Origin: Tetraselmis striata
Lineage: Eukaryota; Chlorophyta; Chlorodendrophyceae; Chlorodendrales; Chlorodendraceae
Direction of reading: 5' to 3'
DNA: 64,000 bases
NCBI GenBank assembly: GCA_006384855.1
Contig: VCJN01002477.1
Location: forward strand, 1 to 64,000
How positions within the stretch are numbered: position 1 is the first letter of the stretch; each line of letters starts with the position of its first letter. Below the pieces are notes generated by a model. It was given only the letters and a program-made list of their open reading frames with translations. It was not told the DNA's origin and did not search any database. This document shows positions 53,201-64,000 of the stretch, in pieces. A program made the translations under genes and the position numbers.

Positions 53201-54783
53201 AGTCGCTGTCCGTGGAGCCAAGTACTCGCGGCACGGTGCTGCAGGTGAGTGGGGTTAAGAGGGGGGGTGGGGGGGCTCACATGCGCTCCCGCTGCTCAAA
53301 GTGGCGGGTGAGCCCCGTGACGTCCGTGACGCGCGCGAGGTCCCACATGTGGGTGCGCGCCTCCGCCGCCGGGTTGTGGAACCCCCCCAACGCATTGCTC
53401 ACCTGCCCCACAAAGCGCCCGATGGCGCGTAGCGTCTCGGGCGGCTGCGGGCGGGCGCGCCCCCGGACATGACATGACATGACATACGTGACATTACGTG
53501 ACATGAGGTGACATTATGTGAGGCGGGCGGGTCATGGCGACCCGTCAGGCCAGCAGCCACCCCCCGCTTGTATTTGCACAGCGAAGCGCTAGCATGTTAG
53601 CATGTTAGCGGACGTGCATGTGTGTGTCGGGGAGGAGGGAGGGGGGGGGGGGGGGGGGGCGCACCTGCGGCACCTTGTCCCACACGCTGCCGGGGAGGAA
53701 GGTGAGCAGGCGCACAGAGTGGCGCTGCGCGCTGCCGTCCAGGTCCTTGAGCACCGCCGACGCGACGTAGCGCCCCGCCACGTCCTTCAGCGGCACCGGG
53801 CAGCGGATGCCCCAGGCGTGCAGGTGCAGCATCATGCTGTTCTGCGCCTGTGTTGCGCCACGCCGCGGGCGGCACCGGGTCACTGCGCTGCGCACTGACT
53901 GCGTCCCATCCTTCAGCCGCCTCGGCCTCAAGTTCTCAGTACCCCCCCCCCCCCCCCCCCCCCCGGTGCATGACCGCATGCGGGCGCGCCACCGACCCAC
54001 CAGAATCTCGGCTTCTTTCTCCGAGTCCACCGCGTTGTTGATCTTTAGGATGAACTCGGTGGCGTTGCCCCAATCCGTCCCTGCCGCAACGCAAGCGGAC
54101 AGGTCATGCCCCCCCCCCCCCCCCTACCGCTCGGCATTCGCTTATTCTCTCCTCGCAGCCCAGCCCCTATTGCCGATCATGCACTTCGGGGGGGTGGGGG
54201 AGGGGATGGGGGGGGGGGGAGGGAGGCAGCGCGCGTAGAGGCTATCTCTTGAGCGCACACATTGGTGGCGGGGCATGTGGATTAGTGGTGGGAGAGGGGG
54301 CTGGGCCGGGAGGGAGGGGGTGTATAGTGTCGAACCGGGGGGGGGGGGGGGTGCACTTGCGGGCGCATCGGTCTTCAGGTAGAAATTGCGGTCGTCGTAG
54401 CTGTCGCAACCATAAACCACACACGGAATAGCCAGTCAGGACCAGGCAAGACGAGGGTCTCCATCGCAGCAGTGGTTCAGCATGCCCCCCCCCCCCCCCC
54501 CAAAAAAAAAAACGCTCGCCGCCGCTCACCTCACGAACTCCTTCACCTCGGCCACCTCTCCGAACCCGAACAGCTGCCTGGCCAGCCCCACCGCGTCGTC
54601 CTGGGTCAGGCGCGGCTTTCCGGCCTGCAGAGCGGACAGTCGCGCGGCGGTGAGGTGCTAAGGGCGGGCGAGGCGTTGAGCCGCGGTCGGCCCGGCCAAC
54701 GGGGCGGCAATATGTGAATAGTGAATACAGAACGCGGGGGCGAAGCGGCACACCGATCGGCGCTCCGCCTCGGAGGAGCTCAT
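50297..54783 (-). CDS. HYKK: Hydroxylysine kinase (AGPHD1/HYKK, APH fold)
   Basis: Phosphorylates 5-hydroxy-L-lysine with GTP, a step in hydroxylysine breakdown. Ten minus-strand exons join in phase: 54783-54754, 54624-54530, 54400-54357, 54080-54001, 53841-53665, 53444-53281, 53166-53037, 52609-52487, 50711-50551 and 50390-50297, giving 365 residues against about 373 in human HYKK. The fold signatures are all there: YDDRNFYLKTD, WGNATEFILKINN, HSVRLLTFLPGSVWD, the catalytic loop VIHGDINEQNLLL, GLLDFGDILHSWQINDIAIT, ACRLAQSITLGNFSA and NKEYLLLTQQSGW. Intron 8 is about 1.8 kb and holds an AATCT satellite and other low-complexity DNA; several other introns hold poly-G/C tracts. The very short exons 1, 3 and 10 would be missed by simple ORF search. 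Confidence 0.9.
51020..51140. repeat. Low-complexity TCC/ATC/ATT trinucleotide tract in HYKK intron 8
   Basis: A run of TCC units passes into ATC, ATT and ATA-rich triplets. It lies inside the largest HYKK intron and has no coding role. Confidence 0.7.
52105..52382. repeat. (AATCT)n satellite in HYKK intron 8
   Basis: About 55 pentanucleotide units of AATCT, with blocks changed to GATCT and AATCC (for example around 52225-52245, 52268-52292 and 52297-52335). The array lies wholly inside the intron between HYKK exons 8 and 9. Confidence 0.95.
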
Positions 54784-55329
54784 CCCGGCTGAGGGAGCCG
54801 CCGGCCTGCTCGTATCTAATAAGCGCCCCGGGCGTTGGCTGCGGGATGGATCAAGCTGCTGTTCACGGGGCTGTTGATGTGTGGGAGGGGAGGGGGAGTA
54901 GCGGTTGCCAGGTCGGCTGAGGAGGGGAGGTAAATTCCCTCCCGCTTCTCCCGGGTGACGGCGGCGGGCGCGGTACGCGTATGTGAAAAGTGATGCGGCG
55001 GTGGCTGGTGATGGTGGGTTTGGTGGCGCCGGCGGTGCTGCGGCGGTGGCTGGTGCTCCATGCCACTCGCTGCCGCTGTGCCGCGCTCTGCTTCCGTCGT
55101 CGTCATCATCGGGTGAGCCGCCCGTTGCTTCAGTCGCTCATATTAGAACGCGGCTTGATATGCAAAAATGAGGTGATCAGCCCAATTATTGGAGCAGTAG
55201 TAGCTTAAACGCGGCGGTGGTCGTACGAATGTCCGTGCAAGCTTTAAAGTTGTGTTTACTACTAGTATGGGGATACCTTCTAATTCTGGGGAACTGCCCT
55301 TCTTGTAATTCACACTAGTATGGGGATAC
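54784..55329. other. HYKK upstream spacer
   Basis: The presumed HYKK promoter region. It contains GGTG/GCGGTGG-rich sequence near 54990-55060 and two copies of ACTAGTATGGGGATACCT (about 55261-55278 and 55314-55331). No gene was recognised. Confidence 0.4.
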
Positions 55330-55635
55330 CTAGGAGTTGGGGTTTGCTTTCCACGTCGTCCAATTAGCAGGCGCGGTACGGCACAAATACGGTGCTACCA
55401 CGTCCGGTGCTGGTAGTATGCCGTACCGCCCGAGGGGCTGCATCGTTCGACCCCGCAGCGCCTCGAGGAGCTGCATCGACATCGTACTCATGTACGGCAC
55501 CTCCGCGTGCGGTTCCCGACGCAGCCATCCCGAGTAGCGTTGCTCCCGGATGTTGCTTCGTCGTGTGCTATATGTCTGCCCCCAGCCACCTTCCTTTGTC
55601 GCGGCGCGCACATACCATGGGTCGCACCGCGACAG
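55330..55635. repeat. ~300-bp dispersed repeat, copy 1
   Basis: Aligns with 57972-58272 through blocks such as CAAATACGGTGCTA, GAGCTGCATCGACATCGTAC, GCACCTCCGCGTGCGGTTCC, GCGTTGCTCCCGGATGTTGC and CACCTTCCTTTGTCGCGGCG, all in the same order and strand. The two copies flank the minisatellite. Confidence 0.8.
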
Positions 55636-55639
55636 AGCT

Positions 55640-55933
55640 CGTGTCTTCGTGACATGCAATATCTTTGGTTTTACAAGACACTCAGAAGTGATGTCCCTCG
55701 CGCAGCTCGAGGACATGTATCGCTGGCCGGGAGGCCGTCGACGCTTGTCTAGAGGGCACCGCCTGCGCCGGCGGTTCTTCGCGCCGACAATCAGTGTCCT
55801 ACAAGGACAACCGTTCGACTTATTCGGGGGAAACGCTCGTCGCTCGTCACGCCTCGCGATACAAGAGCCCCCCAAGCCGCCGGCCTTCGGCTCGCCGGTG
55901 AAGAAGACCGCCGTTTCCGGGCAAGAAGCCTAG
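55640..55933 (+). other. Unrecognised open frame after the dispersed repeat
   Basis: An open plus-strand frame of about 127 codons runs from 55550 to the stop at 55933 and ends with a Lys/Pro/Ser-rich tail (SPVKKTAVSGQEA). The opposite strand is also open for 181 codons. Neither is recognised, and the start overlaps the dispersed repeat. It may be non-coding. Confidence 0.2.
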
Positions 55934-56074
55934 AACGATTCTGGAGGAGCCGGTGGGACATTCCGCTTCAACGAGCTACTCCGCACCACAATCGGGCTGC
56001 CCCGCGCAGCCCCAGTAGAAGCACAGCTACTCGGCGCCAAGCAACCGGCCACCACTGTATTCCACCTCTAGGCA

Positions 56075-57740
56075 TCCGCGCTTGTCGGCGCCAGCAGGCC
56101 GCCCCTGCTGCGCCATGTGCCTCCCGGTTGCCTCCGCGGCCTAAGCACGCAGATGGCCGGCGCCAACGGGCCGCCGCGGCACGTCGTGCTTCGATGGCCT
56201 TCGCAGCCCCAGACACGCAGTTGGTCGGCGCCATCAGGCCATCACTACACCCTGTGTCCCGGCCGTTTCCGGGCATGCAACGCAGATGGTCGGCACCAAC
56301 TGGCCGTCACTGCACCTTATATATATGCCTTGGTCTCTTCCGCGGCCAGGGCACGCATCTAGTCGGCGCCGTCTGGCCGTCCATGCACCATGCGTCCCGA
56401 TCGCCTCCGTGATCCGCGCACGCATCTGGTCGGCGCCAACGGGCTGCCACTGCATAATGTGCCCCCGGTCGCCTCCGCGGCCCGGGCACGCAGCTGGTCG
56501 GCGCCCACGGGTCGCCGCTGCACCATGCGCCTTGGTCGCTTTTGCAGCCCGCGCACGTAGCCAACAGGTCGGCGCCATCGGGCCGTCACTTCACCTGTGC
56601 CATGGTCGCTTCCGCGGCCCATGCATGCACGCAGCTGGTCGGCGCCGTCAGGCCGTCCCTACACCATGTGCCCCCGATCGAGCCGCGGAAGCGACATGCG
56701 CACGCAGCTGGTTGGCGCCAACAGGCCACCGCTGCACCATGCGCCTCGGTCGCGTTCGCGGCCCAGGCACGCATCTGGTCGGCGCCAATGCTGGGCCGTC
56801 ACTGCAGTTTGTGCCATGGTAGCTTTCGCGGCCCAATGCTGGGCCGTCCCTGCACCCTGTGCCCCGGACGCCTCCGCGACATGCGTACGCATATGGTCAG
56901 CGCCAACGGGCCGCCGCTGCACCTTGCGCCTCGGTCGCTTCCGCAGCCCGCGCACGTAGCTGGTCGGCGCCAACGCACCGCCTTTGCACGACGTGCCTCG
57001 GCTGCTTTTGCAGCCCAAGGCACGCAGTTGGGCGGCGCCAACGGGCCGCCACTGCCTCACGTATCCCGGTCGCCTCCGCAGCCCGGGAACGCAAGTGGTC
57101 GGGGCGCCAACGGGCCGCCGCTGCACGTTGTGCCTCGGTTGCTGACGCAGCCTCGGGCACGCAACTGGTCGGCGCCATCAGCAGGCCGCCACTGCACCCT
57201 GTGCCATGGCCGCTTTCGCAGTCCGGGCACGCATCTGGTCGCCGCAATTAGGCCGCCCCTGCGCCATATACCCCAGCCGCCTCCGCGGCCTACGCACGCA
57301 GCGGATCGCGCCCAACGGGCCGTCACTGCACCATGCGCCTCGGTCGCTTCCATGACCTGCGCTCGAAGCCGGTCGCCGGCGCCAACGGCGTTAACGGGCC
57401 ATCACTGCACCATGTGCCCTACTCGTTTCCACGGCCCATGCACGCAGCTGGTCAGCGCCGTCAGGCCGTCCGTGCACCATGTGCCCCGGTCGCCTCCGCG
57501 GATCGGATACGCGGCTGTCCGGCCCCATCTTGCCGCCATCCTGCGCCCCGGCGGCTTTCACGGCATTATGGGCACACACTAGGTCGATCGGCGCCAACTA
57601 ACGGTCCGCCGCTGCGCGTTGTGCCCCGGTCGCTTTCGAAGCCCGGGCACGCAGCTGGTCGCCGCCATGGCACCGCCGCCGCACATAGTGCCCATGCTGC
57701 ATTCTCAGCCCCCGGATACTCAGCTTGTCGACGCCATCTA
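56075..57740. repeat. ~70-bp degenerate minisatellite, about two dozen copies
   Basis: The unit is built on GGTCGGCGCCAACGGGCCG, then a CTGCACCATGTGCC-type block and GGTCGCCTCCGCGGCCC, then GCACGCAG. Successive GGTCGGCGCC words lie about 67-73 bp apart (for example 56567, 56637, 56710, 56777). Units differ by substitutions and small indels. Long frames are open on both strands through it (346 codons on plus), but this follows from the repeat composition. Confidence 0.85.
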
Positions 57741-57971
57741 GCCGTCGCTGCGTGGAGCTGGCTACAGACTACATCGTCTGCCCCCCCCCCCCCCCCCTTC
57801 CCCCCCCCCCCCCCCCCGCCCACCCTTCGCACGCCCCGCCGTGCGACGGTAGCTAGCCGTTTTTTAAATCGTGGGCGGTCGCTGCTCTCCCGCCCGGCCG
57901 CCGCCCCGCGGCCGGCGCCCAAGACATGTTGGCAATATGCCTACGCCCCAACCCTTCCTTGAAATGTTTAC

Positions 57972-58272
57972 TACCAGTAGTTGGGGTTTTATTTCCCTCA
58001 TCGTTTACTTAGCATGCGCGGTACGGTACAAATACGGTGCTAATATGTTGTACCAGGGGCCGCAGCGTTCGACGATCCCGCAGCGCCGCAAGGAGCTGCA
58101 TCGACATCGTACTCCCGTACGGCACCTCCGCGTGCGGTTCCCGACGCAACCATCCCGAGTAGCGTTGCTCCCGGATGTTGCTTCGTCGTGTGCTTAAAAG
58201 CACGAGGGGGCTTGTCTGTCCCCACCTTCCTTTGTCGCGGCGCGGACACACCATGGGGTCGCACCGTGACAC
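57972..58272. repeat. ~300-bp dispersed repeat, copy 2
   Basis: Direct repeat of 55330-55635. It is bracketed by a short direct repeat, GGCAAT(A/G)TGCCT followed by CCTT(C/T)CTTGAAATG, at about 57931-57966 and 58373-58409. Confidence 0.8.
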
Positions 58273-58879
58273 CCACACCCACCCTCCCCTCACTTCGTTC
58301 AGATTCGCGGGTATGCCTCATAGGCCCTCTGGCCCCTCCAACAGGCTTGTAATAATGCCAAAGAACCTTTTCGGCAATGTGCCTGCGTCCCCACCCTTTC
58401 TTGAAATGCCAGATGGCAGTGCTTTTTGAAATGTAAGGATTACTTTGTATCGTGTACTGTGAGGAGACCACTACGATACAAGATGGAGAAGAAAGGAGAA
58501 AGTTGCGTATCCTCGTACGGGTATTTATACTTCGGCGTATGGGCGAATGTGAGAGGATGACCAAACCCTACAAGACCTAGTAACCCTTCTACCAGTAGAC
58601 GTAATGACCCGGGTACTGGTACATGTAACCCGATGCGCTACTTGCCACCTAATGCGCACCGTCACCCGATAGACTTGCTCATATATATGTCAGCCCCGCA
58701 GCACAGCTTGTAATCATTCTTCCACCTTCCACACCATTCGTTTCCCGATAACCTCTAGCTTGTTGAACCCTACTGCCTCTCACACCTTGTCCCCACATTT
58801 GGTGCTTCTACCTAGGGATCGTCACTCTCGTGAACCTCGCGCGCACTTGTATAGCAATTAGTTTGTCGACCGCCCGTCA
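58273..58879. other. Spacer
   Basis: AT-richer sequence without a recognised gene. It contains the second bracket repeat at about 58373-58409. Confidence 0.4.
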
Positions 58880-60640
58880 CGAGACTAAGCGTGTGTTTCT
58901 TCAGCAGCTTCGACGGCCTCTCGAATAACGGCGCCGTCTTTATGTTTTGAAGACTTCCACTCGCAGAGATTGAGCGCGGCCTCGTCCATCAGGGTCGCGT
59001 CGGCACCGGTGTTCAATGGACGGCGTCTGTTGCGAAGGGGTTGGAGGAGCATGTGTTAGCAAAGGACTAGTAGGCGCCACGCGTGGGGGGGGGGGGGGGG
59101 GTCGAAATGATATAAGCTCACCTCTCCCCGTCGTCGTACTTCCCTCGAGCGCTGCTGGTCCCGATACTGAAGTCATAGCTCTCGCCAGCGTCTCCTACTC
59201 TCCTTCACCGTCGCTGTCGCTGCGGCTGCTGTCAGAGGGTTGCCTTCAACACCCCCGCGACAATTCCTTCGGCGTCGCTATCGGCGTCAAAAAGTTTGTG
59301 TAGCTCTTGTCATGTGCACATGCGCGCAAGCATCGAAACGAACGCGCGTGTAGCCGTCATCTTCAGCAAATTATCGTTTGCATGTTGCTAGGTAGTAGGT
59401 GCGATACACTCGGCAATACCTAAACTATGGGGCAACAGCGCGGGCAATCAACCCCCGAAAGGCACCGTCGGTGGGTGCGCAAGAGGCGCACCGCCGGTAG
59501 GTCGTCGATGGCGCCTTGAGGCAACATGCGAGTGAAATCGCTTAGCTGCTCTGTCGTAAGGTATAGCGGATGTATCTTCGACTCGGTTAGCTCTTGCGAG
59601 TCGCCGTCGTCGTAAATCACCTTCATCACCTGCTCCCTATCCGCCGCCGGGGTTGCGTCCTCGTTATCCCATATCTCCAACTGACGACCAGATGTTGGAT
59701 GATACACACGGGTGGCTATCACAGGGCGGCGGTGGGCCTATGGCATGTGTAACGGGACGTCGGGGAGGGCAACGGATGGTGTGGGGGGTGGGGGGGGGAG
59801 AGGACTACATATATAGCGAGAAAGCTCCCCGTCGTCCCGAACGTCTTGGCTATGACAACGCCCACGTGAAGTTCGGCATTCTTCTCCGGCGCTGTCACGC
59901 TTGCTGCCATGCCACCATCAGACGACCCCGAACGCCCCTCCCCGCCGCTGGGTAGTGCGGGGCTTGCTAATTCGTTTTGGGGAGACGAGAGCGGCGGAGA
60001 GGGCGGCGGGGGCGATGGCGGCGGCGGCGGTATCGATGCACCCGGCGGTTCACCCCGCGTTTCTGTCTGGCCGGATCCGGACGGAGCAGAGGGGTGACGG
60101 CCGTACAGTGCATCAGTGCCCGCAGGGGCGCCATAACCACCGGTTGCGACATATAGGCGCGGTGGTGGACGGCGGAGGCGGCTGGCCGTACGCCTCCGTC
60201 CATCTGTGCTTGTCGTAGAGCAAAGTCTTCGTGAAGCAGGCGCCACACGCGTTGCCGCAGCGCATTCTCTTGGTCACTTCTTCCCAAATCCCCTCGGCAG
60301 CGGTCCTGCCCTCCTTACTTGCCCTCTGGAATACGGCGCTTGGCGTAGTTGCGACGCCCCATGGTCGTACCACCGGTACTGGTACTCGCCCTCGCGTCCC
60401 CAAGGCCTATGCCGACGACCTGTCCCCTTATTGTCGGCGTCACGCCGTCACCCGCCCGAACCTTGTGGACCCCACGACTAGACGAGTGCGACCGGTTTTC
60501 TGACCGAGGAGAAGCGGCACTCGACGCGCGACGAGTACCGACTTTTGCTCTGCTATGGCTTTTGACCGCTACCACGCACTCGGCGAGCGACGACCCTATG
60601 GCAACGCTTCGCGCGGACAACCCCAACCCCAAGCCCGCGA
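58880..60640 (-). other. Coding-like minus-strand region, function unknown
   Basis: Several minus-strand pieces have protein-like composition with plausible splice sites, but I could not assemble one certain gene. In minus-strand order: a Cys-containing stretch CGNACGACFTKTLLYDKHRW (about 60200-60260), SVTAPEKNAELHVGVVIAKT (about 59840-59920), IATRVYHPTSGRQLEIWDNE with KVIYDDGDSQELTESKIHPL (about 59560-59720), and EAALNLCEWKSSKHKDGAVI ending at a stop near 58886. The IYDDGD stretch resembles the small Tudor/chromo-like folds seen in chromatin and transposon proteins. A host gene or a decayed element are both possible. Confidence 0.3.
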
Positions 60641-61350
60641 GCGGACGCCGACTACCTACTCGACTCCGCGCTTCGCACGCTCATACAATATTACTCTATT
60701 TTGGTGGGGCCATTTCTTACCGCCCATCTGTGGCCGGTACGCGAGTCGTACCATTTCGGCAATTGGGTTATTGATGCATAGCACGGCGGATGCTGGGCTG
60801 CACGCCACAACGATACCTGTACGTCATCCGTCCTGGATATATTCGCCATCCATTTCTGTATTCATTCGTGCATCCGTGTCCGGGGCGGGAGAGGTCCGCC
60901 GCGACTCGTGCGTCATCGACAGAGCAGCAATAAAGCATATGGCGACTACAAGGATTATATGCTGAATTAGGCATAACGTTATTCCTGCTGCCGCCTTGTC
61001 GGGCGGTGAGAGGCTGGCGCGCACATCACGACGACGCCGTCGGCATGCCATGCCGATATTTCACATGGCGATCGCATGCCGACGTTGACGTTCGGCGCAG
61101 ACGTTGGCTGCGCTGATAGCACCGAAGCAGCGCTGGCCTCTCGGCGGAGCGAGAAAGCCACTTCTTCCTTATTATGAGCCAGTGGCAGTGACTCGAGGCG
61201 CCCCTTCCGCCGGGCCTCACTCCTCCCGAGGGGCCCCTCACCGCAGCCTCCCACAAGGGCAGCCCAACACAGCGCTCGCAACGGGGGGTAACACAGGAAC
61301 ACTCACGGCTCCCGACTGCCCAGGGCCGAGGGTTGCGGAGCGTAGCGGCT
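60641..61350. other. Upstream region of the TTLL gene
   Basis: No coding signal recognised. The presumed promoter and 5' UTR of the plus-strand TTLL gene lie near its end. Confidence 0.4.
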
Positions 61351-64000
61351 ATGGGGTGGCTGTACAGGCTGGGTGACACGGCGCCCGCAGCGGTGGTGCA
61401 GGCTCTGAACAAAAGTGGCTGGAAGGTGAGGCGCGCGCAGCGTAGGTGGGGGGGGGGGGGGATGATGTCGGCGGAGCTGTGCATACATGCAGAACCGTGG
61501 TGGTGGCTTGGCCACAGGGCTCCACCCATCCACGAGGGCATCATTCCCGCCCTGTCGTGAACGTCGTGCCGCTACGGCTCGCAGGAATGGGGCAAGCACA
61601 ATCGGGACGAGCCCTGCCAGCTGTACTGGAAGGTACCCCCCCCCCCCCCCCCTCCCCCCTGTCATCATCTGCAGCCCTCTCATGATATGGCAGCCCACCC
61701 GCGAAACTGGTCTCCATCAAGCATGGCGCTCAGCATGCACCGCCCTCAGGTGCACACACCGTGCATTGCTAGACAGCACCCGTTAACCCCCCCCCCCTCC
61801 CGCCCGTTGCCTCCCTTGCCAGTCCGCAAAGTTTACCCCCTCGGAGTATGCCTCATCATCGGGGACCCAGGTGCGGCAGCCGCACACGGCGTCTGGTGCT
61901 ATGGGCGTACTTGCCCGGCAGCCTGCACCAGCGGAGGCTAACCATGCACCGGCCTAACCTCACTGCGACCTGCACTCGTCGGCATGCAGATGTTTAACCA
62001 CTTCCCCCACAGCCGCTGCATCTGTGTAAAGGACTCGCTGGCGAAGATCATGAGGTGCGCGCCAGCAGGGGCAGCGGCTGGCCCATGCCGGGCACACCTC
62101 GTGCAGCGGCGGAGCTCACCTATGCGTGCCCCTCACGCACGCGCATTCTCTGCCGCTGGGTGGTGCAGGACTTGCCGCCAGGCCTACGGCGCCGCGTACA
62201 ACTTTGTGCCCGAGTCATTCATTCTGCCCACCGAGTACGAAAAGCTCACCGCACGGCACCTGACCAAAAAGGTGCGACAGCAGTAACGGCCGGCTCCATG
62301 CTTCCGGCTTTCCTGTTTATTTTTCTAGGACCATGGACCGGGTCGCTTGATGCCCCCCCTCCCCTTGTCTTTGGTGGTGCACAGAGCAGAGAGACGGAGG
62401 ACGCGGACGTGTTATGGATATGCAAGCCGTGCGACATGAGCCGCGGCCGCAACATCTACCTTGTGAGGGATCCGGTGCGCACGCCTGCGCCGCCAAGCAC
62501 CGGTTGACTTCCGTCACGATGGCCAGCTGCCGTCCGGATGCACCGGGTTGATCAGGCTGCCTTCTGAACCCCCTCCCCCGACTATCCGGGCTCAGGTGGA
62601 GGTGGACGCGCGCGACGTGGTGATCGTGCAGCAATACGTCAATCGCCCGCTGCTGCTTGGTGGCTACAAGGTGCGCGGGGCGGCGCCATCCCCGGCCTCA
62701 CGCCTCACCGCGCCATCGTTTGCCGTGCGCTGGGCGTACCACCACGCCTGTCACCAGAGAGAGCGGCACGGGATTCGCCCCCGCAGCAACTGAGTGCGGG
62801 GCGATGCTGGCGTGTGTCGCCCGTCCGCAGTTTGACCTGCGAATATACGCTCTCGTCACCGCCGTCCACCCCCTCACCGTCTACATCTACCAGGACGGCA
62901 TCGTGCGGATGGCCACACAGAAGTACTCCGAGGCGGACCACGGTGAGTGCGGCGAGCACCGCCCGCCGTCATTCTCCCTGCTCCTGGCCCTCGCCGCGAG
63001 GTGTGATGCGGGGTGCATGCCGGTGACGGCGATGTGGGCTGTGCGGCGCAGAGAATCTGTTTGCGCACCTGACGAACAACAGCATCAACAAGCGCAGCCC
63101 CACGTACGGGGACGACAAGGACACCATCGGCCCTGGCTGCAAGTGGACCCTGGGGCAGCTGTGGAGGCACCTGGAGGAGGAGCACGCGCCCGGCATCACC
63201 AGGGTGGGCGTGACCTGTCTGCAGGGGATATTGCGCGCCATTAGCGCGATGCCACACGATGCGTGGGTGCTGGGAGGGCAAAGGTGACTGGATGTGCCGC
63301 CTGCAGGAGGACTTGGACGCCCTGTGGCAGCGCATAAAGGCAATCATCGTCTTCACTCTACTCAACTTGCCAGCTGAGGTGCGCAGCCTGTGGCCCGGCC
63401 TAATCATGTACCCCTCACTGAACTCCTTGACCAACGCCCTTCCAGCATTATTACTGGTAACCCGTACACCCCCCTTCTAGTGCACGCGTATGGGTGGGTG
63501 TGCGCACAGCCACGCAGCGCCTGCGCCCCATGGCATGGGATGCTGCCGGGCGGCGTCTGACCTGCACTGGCGGGGCGGCCAGGTGCCCATGTCCGCCAGC
63601 TCCGCCTCTGCGTTTGAGCTCTTTGGATTCGACGTCATGATCGACCAGAATCTGAAGCCGTGGTTGATTGAGGTGCGGCCGTGCAGCGGGGGGCGGGGGC
63701 TATACTGCCGCAGGTGCGCCGGCTGGGTGACTGACAGCCCCTCTGCCGGCCAGGTGAACTCCTCCCCAAGCCTCGGTATCGACTCTGCGTCGGACCAGGA
63801 CGTGAAGGTCCCGATGCTCGAGTCGCTGCTGCACCTCGTCTCCCTGTCTTCGGTCAGCGAAGGGCAGCGGGTGTCCAGCACCATCCTCGGCAAGCCTGTG
63901 GTGTCCTCCGGTGAGGCCACATTCCAGCACTCTCTGTCCCCGCATGCAGCATGCACCTGCGCGGCTCTGTTGCCATCTGCCCCGCCTGCTATTACCCTAA
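61351..64000 (+). CDS. TTLL2: Tubulin tyrosine ligase-like protein (TTLL2-like), 3' end outside window
   Basis: TTLL enzymes add glutamate (or glycine/tyrosine) to tubulin, mainly on axonemal microtubules. Twelve exons are visible and join in phase: 61351-61425, 61585-61632, 61823-61870, 61990-62054, 62169-62271, 62385-62474, 62595-62670, 62830-62942, 63052-63203, 63307-63378, 63583-63672 and 63754-63910; the gene continues past the end. Signatures in order: GDTAPAAVVQALNKSGWK, QMFNHFPHSRCICVKDSLAK, YNFVPESFILPTEYEKL, WICKPCDMSRGRNIYLV (ATP-binding KP-x(3)-SRGR), VIVQQYVNRPLLLGGYK, FDLRIYALVT, FELFGFDVMIDQNLKPWLIE and VNSSPSLGIDS. The FDLR and GFDVMID/LIEVN residues bind ATP and metal in the family. 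The start is the Met directly before the first conserved block. A flagellate life stage is suggested, not proven. Confidence 0.9.

Noticed and set aside
56542-57582. A 346-codon plus-strand frame treated as a gene
   Set aside because: It lies inside the ~70-bp minisatellite. Unit lengths vary and both strands are open, so there is no support for a protein.

Overview
The window is nuclear DNA of a eukaryote, most likely a GC-rich green alga (Chlorophyta). Genes are broken into many short exons by introns with GT/GC donors and AG acceptors. Predicted proteins look plant/algal: a VARICOSE-type decapping scaffold, a plant-style methionyl-tRNA synthetase with GST-like and EMAPII-like ends, a plastid-type FtsH homologue, and a tubulin tyrosine ligase-like protein. 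Homopolymeric G or C runs of about 12-30 bp occur in most introns and spacers. There are no operons, CRISPR arrays or bacterial signals. All exon boundaries below were read by eye from splice sites, reading phase and family conservation.

Layout. 1-2167: spacer with a tRNA-like (SINE-type) piece. 2168-4492 (-): a 2-oxoglutarate/Fe(II) oxygenase-like gene in nine exons. 4895-5823 (+): 3' end of a LINE. 7041-9950 (+): a protein kinase-fold gene with a degenerate catalytic core (probable pseudokinase). 10216-10890: a 282-bp tandem repeat. 11536-11648: a second copy of the LINE tail. 12853-18459 (+): EDC4/VARICOSE. 18867-19171 (-): a 46-residue protein. 19921-25214 (+): FtsH-like AAA ATPase without a peptidase domain. 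25549-26480: a 166-bp tandem array. 26500-32000: AT-rich gene-poor stretch. 32008-37003 (-): methionyl-tRNA synthetase. 37434-41686: a complete PIF/Harbinger DNA transposon with TTA target duplications, 39-bp TIRs, a DDE transposase and a spliced Myb/SANT-type partner protein. 42460-47816 (+): a NEK6/7-type kinase with a very long tail. 49220-49640: decayed retroelement RNase H fragment. 50297-54783 (-): hydroxylysine kinase (HYKK), ten exons, with an AATCT satellite inside its largest intron. 55330-58410: two copies of a ~300-bp repeat around a ~70-bp minisatellite. 58880-60640 (-): unrecognised coding-like sequence. 61351-64000 (+): TTLL2-like gene running off the window.

The host genes have unrelated housekeeping or cytoskeletal roles: mRNA decapping, tRNA charging, organelle membrane AAA function, mitotic/ciliary kinase, tubulin modification and hydroxylysine breakdown. 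The main points of interest are the intact Harbinger element with a Cys-rich partner protein, the FtsH homologue lacking its protease, the kinase with altered catalytic motifs, the tiny conserved protein, and a 72-bp sequence that occurs on both sides of the Harbinger insertion and in part upstream of EDC4.
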